Source: an uncultured Clostridium sp. (GTDB lineage: Bacteria; Bacillota; Clostridia; TANB77; CAG-508). Taken from it: DNA of 64,000 bases. A model generated the notes under the pieces. That model had not been told where the DNA came from, did not search any database, and saw only the letters and a program-made list of their open reading frames with translations. The stretch lies in contig URYN01000001.1 in assembly GCA_900552135.1 (NCBI GenBank), positions 62,001 to 126,000 of the forward strand, given 5' to 3'. Made by a program: the position numbers and the translations under genes. Within the stretch, counting starts at the first letter, position 1. The number at the start of each line of letters is the position of its first letter. Below are positions 32,392-41,431 of this stretch, piece after piece.

Positions 32392-33399
32392 ATAAATATA
32401 CTAAAAAAATCAATTACGTATTTCAAGCGTTCAGTAAAATTCATATTTTTAATAACACTTGGAGTAGCAATTATAGCAGGAATAATAACATATTTTTTTA
32501 AACCAACATACAGTGTTACTTTAAATGGAGAATTTATAGGATACACAAAAAATAAAAGTAGCCTTCAAGCCAAAATAAATAATGCAATTCAAAAAGGTGA
32601 TAGTAGCCAAAATATTGCATTTGTTCAAATAGACAACATGCCTGAATATGAGCTATGCATGTTGAAAAGGGACGTTCAAACAAATGATGACGAAATATAT
32701 AATAAGGTTGTATCACAAGGAATAACATATTACAGATATTATGCATTGCTTGAAAATGACGAAGAAAAATATTATATTCAATCTTTTGATGAAGCTGAAC
32801 AAGTTGTAAATGAACTTAAAGAAAAAGATAGTACAAATAAAGATAAAATTACAATATTAGAAAAATATAATACAGAAAAGGCAGAATTTACAGACAAGGA
32901 AACTTGTGTATCAAAATTATATAAGAAAAAAGTTGTTGTTCGAGTTGCAAAAAGTTCTGGTAGTACTGGAGTCGGAGTAAAGGGAATGAACAACACAGGA
33001 AATGTTGTAAATCTTGGAATATCATTAATAAGACCAGTGCAAAATTATAAAGTTATTTCATCAAGATTTGGTTGGAGAAGTAGGGACAACCATAAGGGAA
33101 TTGACATTGCGGCAGACAAGGGAACAGCAATTTATGCAGCTGCAGCAGGAACTGTAACAGTATCTCAATACGGATACGGTGGAGGTTATGGAAATTACAT
33201 TATAATTTCTCATGGAAATGGTGTACAAACTTTATATGGACATTGTAGTGAGTTATGTGTTTCACAAGGACAATATGTTTCACAAGGACAACTTATAGCA
33301 AAGGTTGGATCAACAGGAATTTCAACAGGAAACCACTTACATTTAGAAATTCGTGTAAACGGAATTGCACAAGATCCTCAAAACTACTTATATCAATAG
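32392..33399 (+). CDS. Membrane-anchored M23 peptidase, apparently started at ATA
   Basis: 335 residues if started at the ATA at 32392. Residues 15-42 form one membrane helix (KFIFLITLGVAIIAGIITYFF), then comes a LysM/G5-like region (YSVTLNGEFIGYTKNKSSLQ). From about 205 there is an M23 lysostaphin-type domain with zinc ligands H234 and D238 (HKGID) and H315-L-H317 (NHLHLE). It would cut cell-wall cross-bridges. The first NTG codon in frame is the ATG at 32638, which would delete the anchor and 82 residues; the promoter and AAGGAG fit ATA much better. A loss of the normal start by point mutation is the alternative. Confidence 0.75.
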   Translation: MNILKKSITYFKRSVKFIFLITLGVAIIAGIITYFFKPTYSVTLNGEFIGYTKNKSSLQAKINNAIQKGDSSQNIAFVQIDNMPEYELCMLKRDVQTNDDEIYNKVVSQGITYYRYYALLENDEEKYYIQSFDEAEQVVNELKEKDSTNKDKITILEKYNTEKAEFTDKETCVSKLYKKKVVVRVAKSSGSTGVGVKGMNNTGNVVNLGISLIRPVQNYKVISSRFGWRSRDNHKGIDIAADKGTAIYAAAAGTVTVSQYGYGGGYGNYIIISHGNGVQTLYGHCSELCVSQGQYVSQGQLIAKVGSTGISTGNHLHLEIRVNGIAQDPQNYLYQ

Positions 33400-33447
33400 G
33401 TTAAATAATAAAATGACAAAATTTTCTAAAAGATATAAATACACCAA

Positions 33448-33482
33448 AATACGATGAACATTTAGTTCATCGTATTTTTTTC
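33448..33482 (+). terminator. Terminator after the M23 peptidase
   Basis: A 12-bp stem (AATACGATGAAC and GTTCATCGTATT) with a five-base loop is followed by a T-run, 49 bases after the stop and between convergent genes. Confidence 0.8.
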
Positions 33483-33589
33483 AATAATAATTTTTTAACT
33501 AAATTTAATTAATCCTAGTATTTTTATTATAATTATTTAAGAAGTTAATACTTTTATTTTTCTAAAAAACTAATATAAAATTATACTTA

Positions 33590-34228
33590 TTAAATAAAAT
33601 ATTTTGTACATACTTTTACTGCATTAGCTTTTATTATTAAACTGCCGTTCTCATGCAATTTTGCTATAAAAGAATTTGCACAACTTGCGTATGCTCCAAA
33701 TTCTGTAACAGCCGAGTATACATTTTTTAAATATGTATATTTAGGGTTTATATTATTCAAAACCCAGTAATAATTACCATTATAACTATAAAGCATAGAT
33801 GTTTTTGCCATCTTATCAATATTCTTTATTTGTGCAGTTGTAAGATATTTTGCAAAACTACAAAAATCATCGAAATTATTAAACTTATATGCTAAAGATT
33901 CTGAAACTTCAGTTGGAACTTTTCGTGAAACCCTAAATCTCTTCTTTGTAGGATTCTTTATATCACCAGAATTTGCAATAGAATCACGGCTTCTAGTTAT
34001 TGTTAAAATAAAATTACCATTATCAAGTGCAAAAGTTTCAACTTTTAACTTATAATTATCAGTAGAGAAACCATAATCTTGTTCAGCTTTATCTAGAACA
34101 GCTAAAAATAAAGTTTCTGTTTCATGTGAATCAGACATAAAAGAGTGAAAATCAATATCATTAGCTTCAAGGTCATCGCGGCTTAGAGTAACTCTCATTT
34201 TGTCTTTGTTTACTTTTTCAAATTTCAT
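33590..34228 (-). CDS. mecA: MecA-type adaptor protein
   Basis: 212 residues. The N-terminal domain (MKFEKVNKDKMRVTLSRDDL, then DFHSF and a LFLAVLDKAE helix) and the C-terminal FNNFDDFCSFAKYL...YSYNGNYYWVL match MecA/NegA adaptors, which deliver proteins to ClpC for degradation. The linker between the domains is rich in basic residues. AAGGAGG precedes the start. It is a single minus-strand gene facing away from the radC-mre cluster, as in other Clostridia. Confidence 0.85.
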   Translation of the reverse strand: MKFEKVNKDKMRVTLSRDDLEANDIDFHSFMSDSHETETLFLAVLDKAEQDYGFSTDNYKLKVETFALDNGNFILTITRSRDSIANSGDIKNPTKKRFRVSRKVPTEVSESLAYKFNNFDDFCSFAKYLTTAQIKNIDKMAKTSMLYSYNGNYYWVLNNINPKYTYLKNVYSAVTEFGAYASCANSFIAKLHENGSLIIKANAVKVCTKYFI

Positions 34229-34564
34229 TAAAATCCTCCTTGTACCCTATAAAACATTACTTCTACTAAAACCACTGCTTCATATCAATATCTTGTTTCA
34301 TACATATATTATACTACCAAATTAAAAATAATGAAATGAACAAAATATGGAAATCCATTTGTTACTATATTATATTATCTAAACGTTAAAATGTAATATA
34401 TAATATAGCATAAATTTATAAAAAAATAAAGATTAATTCTAAAAAATGATTATTTCTATTGAAAAAAATCTTGTTTCAAGATATAATACAGACGTACAAA
34501 ACTACAATACGGAAATTCATGTTTCCGTAAGAAAAAATCAAACTAAAAAACGGAGGAAAAAACA
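34229..34564. promoter_or_regulatory. Divergent control region with promoter and leader hairpin of the radC-mre operon
   Basis: 336 gene-free bases. The rightward promoter is TTGAAA (34459-34464), 17-bp spacer, TATAAT (34482-34487). A leader hairpin, TACGGAAA and TTTCCGTA (34508-34529), lies 35 bases before the first start codon. The rest is AT-rich with nothing else visible. Confidence 0.65.
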
Positions 34565-34816
34565 ATGAAAGGTAAAGGATGGATATGCGTTTTATTTATT
34601 TTAGCAGGTCTTGTTATAGGGGGATTAATTGGTAACTTAGCATCAGGAATAGACTTTTTGTGGTGGCTATCTTATGGACAAGAATTTGGTCTTTCATCAC
34701 CACTAATTTTAGACCTTGGAGTAATAAAACTAACCTTTGCTATAATGTTTAAAATTAATATAGCAAGTATAGTAGGTGTAATCATATCAATGTTTATATA
34801 TAGAAAAGCACTTTAA
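34565..34816 (+). CDS. DUF4321 family small membrane protein
   Basis: 83 residues with two membrane helices (about 5-28 and 60-80) and the conserved central LWWLSYGQEFGLSSPL stretch with LGVIKLTF. I recognise this as the DUF4321 protein often found just before radC and mreB in Clostridia. CGGAGG precedes the start. Function unknown; its position suggests a link with envelope growth. Confidence 0.75.
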   Translation: MKGKGWICVLFILAGLVIGGLIGNLASGIDFLWWLSYGQEFGLSSPLILDLGVIKLTFAIMFKINIASIVGVIISMFIYRKAL

Positions 34817-34824
34817 AAAATTTA

Positions 34825-34856
34825 ATCATGAATAGGGTAGAAAGGAAATTCATGAT
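34825..34856 (+). promoter_or_regulatory. Inverted repeat enclosing the radC start codon
   Basis: ATCATGAAT (34825-34833) and ATTCATGAT (34848-34856) pair perfectly. The loop holds the Shine-Dalgarno (AGAAAGGA) and the right arm contains the ATG at 34852, so folding would hide the start codon. Confidence 0.5.
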
Positions 34857-35541
34857 AATAAAAAATTTGCCTGAGTCGGAAAGACCGTATGAAAAGGCAC
34901 AAATGTATGGAATAGAAAGCCTGTCAAATGCAGAGCTTCTAGCAATAATAATAAAAACAGGAACAAAAGAAAAAACATCAGTACAGCTAGCACAAGAGTT
35001 GCTAGCCATAAATACTGAAAATAAAGAAAACATACAATTCCTAAATGACTTAACAATAAGTGAATTAACTCAAATAAAAGGAATAGGAACAATAAAAGCA
35101 ATACAAATACAGGCACTTTGTGAAATCAATAAAAGGATGAGTAAACCCATAGATAAATTGAATATAAGTGTTAGGAGCTCGAAAGATCTTGCAAATTTGT
35201 TTATGCAAGAATTATCAAATTGCAAAAGAGAAAAGGTAAAAGTAATAATGCTTAACACAAAATGTATTCTTTTAAGAGTTATGGAAGTTGCAACAGGTGG
35301 CACCAATAATGTTTCAGTTGCTCCAAAAGATATTTTGGCAGAGGCAATAAAAATAGGAGCACCTAAAATTGCAGTTGTACATAATCATCCAAGTGGAAAC
35401 CCTGAACCGAGCACCGAAGACATAGAATTTACAGAAACACTAGATAAAGCAAGTAAAATTTTAGGAATAGAATTACTAGACCACGTCGTAGTGGCTGGCT
35501 ACAAATTTTTTAGTGTGATGACACTTATCAGAGAAAGGTAG
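34852..35541 (+). CDS. radC: RadC/JAB-domain DNA repair-associated protein
   Basis: 229 residues from the ATG at 34852, chosen over 34828 because GAAAGGA sits seven bases upstream. The N-terminal helical DNA-binding part (LSNAELLAIIIKTGTK, ISELTQIKGIGTIKAI with a helix-hairpin-helix) is followed by a JAB1/MPN metalloprotease-like domain with HNHPSGNPEPSTEDIEFT (the H-x-H-P-S-G-x(7)-D zinc motif). Despite the name, a role in recombination repair is not well supported. It is cotranscribed with mreB, 13 bases downstream. Confidence 0.93.
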   Translation: MIIKNLPESERPYEKAQMYGIESLSNAELLAIIIKTGTKEKTSVQLAQELLAINTENKENIQFLNDLTISELTQIKGIGTIKAIQIQALCEINKRMSKPIDKLNISVRSSKDLANLFMQELSNCKREKVKVIMLNTKCILLRVMEVATGGTNNVSVAPKDILAEAIKIGAPKIAVVHNHPSGNPEPSTEDIEFTETLDKASKILGIELLDHVVVAGYKFFSVMTLIRER

Positions 35542-35554
35542 GATTTAACTTAAA

Positions 35555-36580
35555 ATGGTATTTTTTTCAATAGGGACCAAAGATATTGGAATGGACTTAG
35601 GAACATCCAACATACTACTTACATTAAAAGGAAAAGGAATTGTTATAAATGAGCCATCAGTAGTTGCTATAAACAGACAAACACATCAAATTGTTGCAAC
35701 AGGAAGAGATGCAAAGGAGATGCTTGGCAGGACACCAGAACAAATTAGAGCAGTAAGACCAATGAAAGACGGTGTTATAGCTGACTTCACAGCAACAAAT
35801 TTAATGATAAAAAACATTATGCATAAAGTATGCAAAAGGTATAATATTGGAAGACCAAGAGTAGTGGTAGGAGTTCCATCTGGAATAACAGAAGTTGAAG
35901 AAAGAGCCGTTGAAGAGGCTGTTCTTCAAAGTGGAGCAAGGGAAGTATTCTTAATAGAAGAGCCAATGGCAGCTGCTATTGGTGCAGGACTTGACGTGGC
36001 AGAGCCATCAGGAAACATGGTAGTAGATATAGGTGGAGGAACCACAGAAGTTGCTGTTATATCTCTTGGAGGAATCGTAGTAAGTGACTCTATAAAAACT
36101 GCAGGAGACATTATGGATGATGAAATAATCGCATATATAAAGAATAACTTAAATCTTGCTGTTGGTTATGCGACTGCAGAAGAATTAAAAATAGAACTTG
36201 GCTGTGCAATTCCATTAGTAACATCAAAAACAATGGAAGTAAGAGGAAGAGAGCTTACAACAGGACTTCCAGAAAATAAAGTTGTATCATCAGAACAAAT
36301 ACAAGAAGCGATGGCACCTTCTATAGAAAAAATAATAGATTTGGTAAAAGCTACACTTGAAAAAACACCACCAGAGCTAGCTTCAGACATAGTTGAAAGA
36401 GGGATTGTATTAACAGGGGGAGGAGCCTTAATAAAAGGGCTTGACACATTACTTGCTCAGAAAACAGAAATCCCTGTTTATGTTGCAGATAGACCTCTTG
36501 ATTGTGTAGCAAATGGAACAAGTAAAACCATAGAAGATATGGACAAGCTTAGAACAGCTTTAATTCGCAGAAAAAGATAA
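35555..36580 (+). CDS. mreB: Rod shape-determining protein MreB
   Basis: 341 residues of the actin/Hsp70 fold: DMGLDLGTSN-type phosphate 1 loop (here GMDLGTSNILL), EEPMAAAIGAG, phosphate 2 VVDIGGGTTEVAV and adenosine motif TGGGALIKGL. It polymerises under the membrane and directs lateral wall synthesis with MreC, MreD and PBP2, all encoded next. AAAGGTAGG precedes the start. It is highly conserved and intact. Confidence 0.97.
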   Translation: MVFFSIGTKDIGMDLGTSNILLTLKGKGIVINEPSVVAINRQTHQIVATGRDAKEMLGRTPEQIRAVRPMKDGVIADFTATNLMIKNIMHKVCKRYNIGRPRVVVGVPSGITEVEERAVEEAVLQSGAREVFLIEEPMAAAIGAGLDVAEPSGNMVVDIGGGTTEVAVISLGGIVVSDSIKTAGDIMDDEIIAYIKNNLNLAVGYATAEELKIELGCAIPLVTSKTMEVRGRELTTGLPENKVVSSEQIQEAMAPSIEKIIDLVKATLEKTPPELASDIVERGIVLTGGGALIKGLDTLLAQKTEIPVYVADRPLDCVANGTSKTIEDMDKLRTALIRRKR

Positions 36581-36638
36581 TTGAAAAATACTTAGAAAAG
36601 CTTAATTAAAAGTAAAATAAAATTGGAGAGGGATAAGA

Positions 36639-37454
36639 ATGTATAAGAGTAAAAAAACCGGTGTTATAGGGGTAATAATTACTATAGTAATTCTAATATT
36701 GATTGTTATAGTTTCAAATATAAATATACAGGATTTTTCAAATGTTGGTGGAGCCCTTAGTTCTTTTGTGATGCCAGTACAAAATGGATTAACTTATTTG
36801 AAAAATAAAATAACCGGCAACAATACATTCTTTTCAGATATGGCATCATTAAAAGAAGAGAATAAAACACTAAAAGATAAAAACAGTGAACTCGAAAAGA
36901 CTCTAAGAGAGTTTGAAATAGTAAAATCTGAAAATGAAACTTTAAAAGAATATGTAAATTTAAAAGATAAATATACAGAATACACAACTGTTCCGGGTTA
37001 TGTAATAAACAAGAGTACAAGCAATTATAGCAATATTATTGTTATAAATATTGGAAAAAATGATGGAATAGAAGTCGGAATGCCTGTTATAGCAAACGAA
37101 GGACTAGTAGGACATGTAATTTCAGTTACAGATTCAACAGCAAAAGTTCAAACAATATTAGATACATCAAGTGCTGTAACAAGTGTTGTTGGTACAGCTA
37201 GAGATTCAGTTGTGGTAAAAGGAAACCTTGAAAATACATCTATGTTAAAAGCAACATATATTCCAACAACTGCAACAATACTAGAAGGAGATAAAGTTGA
37301 GACTTCTGGAATGGGTGGAATATATCCAAAAGGAATCACTATAGGAACAGTAAAACAGGTTACAAATACAAAAAATCTAACAAATAGATATGCGTTAGTT
37401 GAACCAGCAGTAAACTTTAATAAACTAGAAACTGTGTTAGTAATACTAAATTAA
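36639..37454 (+). CDS. mreC: Rod shape-determining protein MreC
   Basis: 271 residues. One N-terminal membrane helix (about 8-28) is followed by a coiled coil (ASLKEENKTLKDKNSELEKTL) and a beta-rich extracytoplasmic domain with NIGKNDGIEVGMPVI and GIYPKGITIG, the standard MreC layout. It links MreB to the wall enzymes outside the membrane. GGAGAGGG precedes the ATG; mreD follows after a 90-base gap. Confidence 0.94.
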   Translation: MYKSKKTGVIGVIITIVILILIVIVSNINIQDFSNVGGALSSFVMPVQNGLTYLKNKITGNNTFFSDMASLKEENKTLKDKNSELEKTLREFEIVKSENETLKEYVNLKDKYTEYTTVPGYVINKSTSNYSNIIVINIGKNDGIEVGMPVIANEGLVGHVISVTDSTAKVQTILDTSSAVTSVVGTARDSVVVKGNLENTSMLKATYIPTTATILEGDKVETSGMGGIYPKGITIGTVKQVTNTKNLTNRYALVEPAVNFNKLETVLVILN

Positions 37455-37544
37455 ATCTTGTTAAAAAGGTAATAATAATACTTAAATAGATAAACATAAG
37501 TAGTAATATTAAATTTAAATATGAAGAAAAGGAGGATTGTAAAA

Positions 37545-38078
37545 ATGAAAAAACCATTATCAATAATATGCTTAATTTTGGTATTTTTTCTATTATATTT
37601 TCTACAGTCCAATGTATTTACATGGTTTAATATTGCAGGCATAATGCCAAATTTGTATGTCATTCTAGTATTATTTATTGGATTATTTGTAAAAAGAAAA
37701 CTTGGAATGGCGTTTGGAATTTGCTTCGGATTATATTTAGATATAATCCTTGGAAAAACAGTTGGAATATCGGCTTTGGCACTTGGAACAGTGGGACTAC
37801 TAGGAGAAATATTAAGTAAAAACTTTTCAAAAGACAGTAGATTCATAGTTACATTAATGGTAATTATTGCAACGATTTTTTATGAAACATTACTTTACAT
37901 TTTAACAATGCTTAGAACATCAGGAACTATAGAAATTCTACCATTCATAAGAATTTTACTTATAGAAACTTTATTCAATGTTTTACTAACAATAATAATT
38001 TATCCTATAATGAAAAAAGCAGGATATTACTTAGAAAATTTATTTGATGATAAATTTATCTTAACAAGGTATTTTTAA
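37545..38078 (+). CDS. mreD: Rod shape-determining protein MreD
   Basis: 177 residues, about five membrane helices, with the conserved FKYNIAGIMPNL-like region (here FNIAGIMPNLYVI), GLYLDIILGKTVG and an ILIETLFNVLLT segment. The start at 37545 is preferred to 37521 because AAGGAGG lies in front of it. It sits between mreC and the PBP2 gene in the usual order. Confidence 0.9.
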   Translation: MKKPLSIICLILVFFLLYFLQSNVFTWFNIAGIMPNLYVILVLFIGLFVKRKLGMAFGICFGLYLDIILGKTVGISALALGTVGLLGEILSKNFSKDSRFIVTLMVIIATIFYETLLYILTMLRTSGTIEILPFIRILLIETLFNVLLTIIIYPIMKKAGYYLENLFDDKFILTRYF

Positions 38079-38101
38079 ATAAAAACAGAGAAGGTGAATA
38101 A

Positions 38102-40192
38102 GTGGCTAAAAATAAAGAAAGAAATGACAGAATTAGATATAATATAATAACAATAATAGTCTATTTAATAGGCATTTTATTGCTTTTGCAACTATTTAAT
38201 CTTCAAATTGTACATGGACAAGAATACAGAGAAACCTCTAATACTAAACTTACTAGAGAGAGTATATTGAAAGCAGATAGAGGAAGTATTAGAGATAGTT
38301 CAGGAACTCTAATTGCTGGAGCAGAGGCTAAATATTCTGTTGTATTGTATAAAACAAAAGTAAATAATGAAAACTTAAATAATACAATTCTGAATGTTTT
38401 GAACGTATTATCCACAAACGGGGACTCTTATGTGGATAACTTCTTGATAGATATAAATCCTTATAGATTTAAATTATCAGAAGAAGAGAGCCAGAAAAAG
38501 TGGAAAAAAGCGAATAACATTGATGAAGATGCAACCGCAGAAGAAGCTTTCAACTATTTTAAAAACAAATATGAAATTAAAACAGACAATGTTGAAGATG
38601 CAAGAAAAATAATGGCAATAAGATATGAAATATCTTATAAAGGATATAGTAATACAAAATCGATTGAGATTGCAGAAAATATAAGCGAAAAAAGTATGCT
38701 TGAATTAAATGAAAAAAATTCAGAATTTGCAGGAGTTGAAATTGTTTCAGAACCTGTAAGAGTTTACCCACTTGGTAAAACAGCATCACACATAATTGGA
38801 AGAATTGGACAAATAGAAGAAAGTGAATTAGAAGGCAATGAAGATATATATGACCAAAACGATATAATCGGAAAAGCCGGAATAGAATACACTTTTGAAA
38901 AATATTTAAAAGGTACAGACGGAATAAAGCAAATAGATATGGACGTTGACGGAACTACGACTGGAGAATATATATCTAAAGAAGCAGTTTCTGGCTCAGA
39001 CATTATTCTTACAATAGATTCAAAATTACAAGCTGTTACAGAAGAAGCACTAAAAAATAACATTGAAAAAATTGCTTCTGGTGGATTTGGAAAATCTTAT
39101 CCAGCTGATGCAGGAGCTGCTGTGGTAATGAATGTAAAAACAGGAGAAGTCCTTGCAATGGCAAGTTACCCAGATTATGATCCATCTTCATTTGTAAACG
39201 GAATTGATACAGAAACCTGGAACTATTATATAAATGGAGACACAAAACCATTGGAGAATAAGGCAATTTCAGCTATGTACTCACCTGGATCAACATTCAA
39301 AATGGCTACAGCTATAGCAGGTCTTCAAGAAGGAAAAATTACAACAACAGAAACAATAAGAGATACTGGAGTTTATAAAAAATACAACAGTAGTTGGAAA
39401 TGTTGGAACACCTCTGGACACGGAAGAATTGCCGTATCTGATGCAATAAAGAAATCATGTAACTATTTCTTCTATGAATTAGGAGATAGGCTTGGAATCG
39501 ATACACTTGCAAAATATGCATATTATTTAGGTCTTGGACACAAAACAGGAATAGAATTAAAGGGAGAAATTTCAGGAGTACTTGCAAGCAACAAAATCGC
39601 GGAACAAGAAAACAGAGTTTGGAATCCTGGAGAAACTATTTCAGCGGCAATAGGACAGAGTTACAACACATTTACTCCAATACAAATGGCAAAATACGTT
39701 TCAATGATTGCAAACAGAGGAAAGAAACTTGATGTAACCATTGTAAAATCAGTAGTAAATTCAGATGGAAGCGAAGTTTCAAGAGATGAATATGAAAATG
39801 AAATTCATCAAAAATTAGGACTTGAAAATGATGATTCAGAGGAAATGACATTCGATGAAAAAAATATAGATGCAATATTAGAAGGAATGAGAGGAGTTAC
39901 TAGTGAATCTGGAGGCACAGCATACTCAATATTCCAAGGATTTAATATAGAAGTAGGAGGAAAAACAGGTTCTGCACAAACAGGAGTTAAAGACAAAACA
40001 AATGCATGGTTCGTTGGATTTGCTCCATTTGATGACCCAGAAATTGCAATAGTAGTATTCGTAAGAAATGGTGGACACGGAAATTATACCGCAGAAGTCG
40101 CTAGAGATGTAATAGCACAATATTTTGGAATGAACACCAATCAAATAACAGAAGATGTGTCGGCATTGCCAACAGTTCAGATAATAAATTAA
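38102..40192 (+). CDS. mrdA: Penicillin-binding protein 2
   Basis: 696 residues. One N-terminal membrane helix (17-35) leads to a PBP dimerisation domain (RGSIRDSSGTLI) and a transpeptidase with SxxK in SPGSTFKMA (catalytic serine about residue 397), SxN in KKSCNYFFYELG and KTG in GGKTGSAQTG. It cross-links wall peptidoglycan in the elongasome with MreBCD. The start is GTG with AAGGTGAA upstream. minC starts 19 bases after its stop. Confidence 0.95.
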   Translation: MAKNKERNDRIRYNIITIIVYLIGILLLLQLFNLQIVHGQEYRETSNTKLTRESILKADRGSIRDSSGTLIAGAEAKYSVVLYKTKVNNENLNNTILNVLNVLSTNGDSYVDNFLIDINPYRFKLSEEESQKKWKKANNIDEDATAEEAFNYFKNKYEIKTDNVEDARKIMAIRYEISYKGYSNTKSIEIAENISEKSMLELNEKNSEFAGVEIVSEPVRVYPLGKTASHIIGRIGQIEESELEGNEDIYDQNDIIGKAGIEYTFEKYLKGTDGIKQIDMDVDGTTTGEYISKEAVSGSDIILTIDSKLQAVTEEALKNNIEKIASGGFGKSYPADAGAAVVMNVKTGEVLAMASYPDYDPSSFVNGIDTETWNYYINGDTKPLENKAISAMYSPGSTFKMATAIAGLQEGKITTTETIRDTGVYKKYNSSWKCWNTSGHGRIAVSDAIKKSCNYFFYELGDRLGIDTLAKYAYYLGLGHKTGIELKGEISGVLASNKIAEQENRVWNPGETISAAIGQSYNTFTPIQMAKYVSMIANRGKKLDVTIVKSVVNSDGSEVSRDEYENEIHQKLGLENDDSEEMTFDEKNIDAILEGMRGVTSESGGTAYSIFQGFNIEVGGKTGSAQTGVKDKTNAWFVGFAPFDDPEIAIVVFVRNGGHGNYTAEVARDVIAQYFGMNTNQITEDVSALPTVQIIN

Positions 40193-40211
40193 AATGAAAG
40201 GGTGTATCGAA

Positions 40212-40829
40212 ATGAAAAGTTGCATTACTATTAACTTAAGAAAAGACAATATAATAATAAAGATAAACGAAGATTCTTCACAAGAAGAAATCGTATACAT
40301 GCTTAGAAAAAAGATTCCTGAATTAAAAAAATTATACCAAGGAGAAACTACTCCAATTGTAATAACAGGAAAAGTATTAAAAAACAAAGAAATAGACGAA
40401 ATTCAAGAGTTAATAAAAAGATATTTAGATGTAAATATAAAGTTCGATAGCCCTAGAACACTTGGACTACATGGAATAACCAGAACTTACAATAAAGAAA
40501 TTGCTACATCAGAAACAAAATTCCATAGAGGAAGCGTAAGATCAGGACAAAAAATAGAATTTGAAGGAAGCATAATTGTTCTTGGGGACGTAAACGATGG
40601 GGCAGAAGTAATTGCTGGCGAAAATATTGTAATACTTGGAATCCTTAGAGGACTTGCGCATGCAGGCGCCAAAGGAAACAAAGATGCAATGATAGCAGCA
40701 TCTTCAATTGAGGCTCCACAACTTAGAATCGCAAATGTTGTAAAAGAAAGAGAAAGAGCCGAAATACAAGAAGAAACAAGAAAAACATATGTATATCTTA
40801 ATGAAAAAGGCGAAATGATTCTCGAATAA
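40212..40829 (+). CDS. minC: Septum site-determining protein MinC
   Basis: 205 residues from the ATG at 40212 (AAAGGGTG upstream; 40194 is less likely). The N-terminal domain is short; the C-terminal beta-helix has the typical FHRGSVRSGQKIEFEG...LGDVNDGAEVIA-GENI and a GLAHAGAKGN stretch. MinC blocks FtsZ assembly and needs MinD for membrane placement. minD and minE, which normally follow in Clostridia, are not found here: the next genes are on the other strand and unrelated. Confidence 0.93.
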   Translation: MKSCITINLRKDNIIIKINEDSSQEEIVYMLRKKIPELKKLYQGETTPIVITGKVLKNKEIDEIQELIKRYLDVNIKFDSPRTLGLHGITRTYNKEIATSETKFHRGSVRSGQKIEFEGSIIVLGDVNDGAEVIAGENIVILGILRGLAHAGAKGNKDAMIAASSIEAPQLRIANVVKERERAEIQEETRKTYVYLNEKGEMILE

Positions 40830-40909
40830 CATAGTATTTGCAAAACAAAAACAGACGGAGAATTTATTATGAAAAGAAGCTTAAAGAAGCTTGAACCATA
40901 ACTGCAATT

Positions 40910-41425
40910 TTAGCACATTAGTAAGAATATCAAAGCTAAATATAAGCTAAAATCATTAGCCTGTTCAGTATACAAAAAGAAAAGCAAACAAAGTATTAAA
41001 ATATCATCAAAATATAAATTAATTCCTAATAAATTAAATACTGGTTCATAATTGCCTGATTCAGAGCGGTTTGAACCAGTATTTTTTAAGGGAATATTTT
41101 GTGAGGAAGTGTTTTCAAAAGAAGTAGATGTTTTATGAAATTTCTTTGAAATACCTCTATTATTTTTTATATTGTTGATTACATTGTTGCTATTCATGTC
41201 TATTGAAGAACTTTTTAAAGAATAATTATTGTTGTCATTAGTATTTCTATATTTATAGTTGCTTCTATAATTTGGCGTTTCCTGAAAATATGTAGGCATA
41301 ACAGAAAATTTTGGAGAATTTGCATAAGCTTGTGCAATATTAGGCTGTGGTGGAACAATAGGAGTCTGATTATTTATAAATTTTGTATAGTTGGGAAGAC
41401 CCCAGTAAGCATAATTTGGAATCAT
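40910..41425 (-). CDS. Low-complexity protein with C-terminal membrane hairpin
   Basis: 171 residues. The N-terminal 125 are rich in Asn, Ser, Tyr and Pro without repeats of fixed length. The C-terminal 40 contain two hydrophobic segments (FNLLGINLYFDDILILCLLFFL and SLYLALIFLLM) separated by an acidic turn. This hydrophobic tail recurs in Clostridia small proteins, but I know no function. It is the last gene of a minus-strand set of three, six bases after the preceding stop. Confidence 0.55.
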   Translation of the reverse strand: MIPNYAYWGLPNYTKFINNQTPIVPPQPNIAQAYANSPKFSVMPTYFQETPNYRSNYKYRNTNDNNNYSLKSSSIDMNSNNVINNIKNNRGISKKFHKTSTSFENTSSQNIPLKNTGSNRSESGNYEPVFNLLGINLYFDDILILCLLFFLYTEQANDFSLYLALIFLLMC

Positions 41426-41431
41426 TTTTTA

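Noticed and set aside
40869..40901. Ten-codon reading frame (starts MKRSLKKLEP) with a good ribosome binding site after minC
   Set aside because: Too short and without family match; it may be a leader remnant, but it cannot be supported as a gene.
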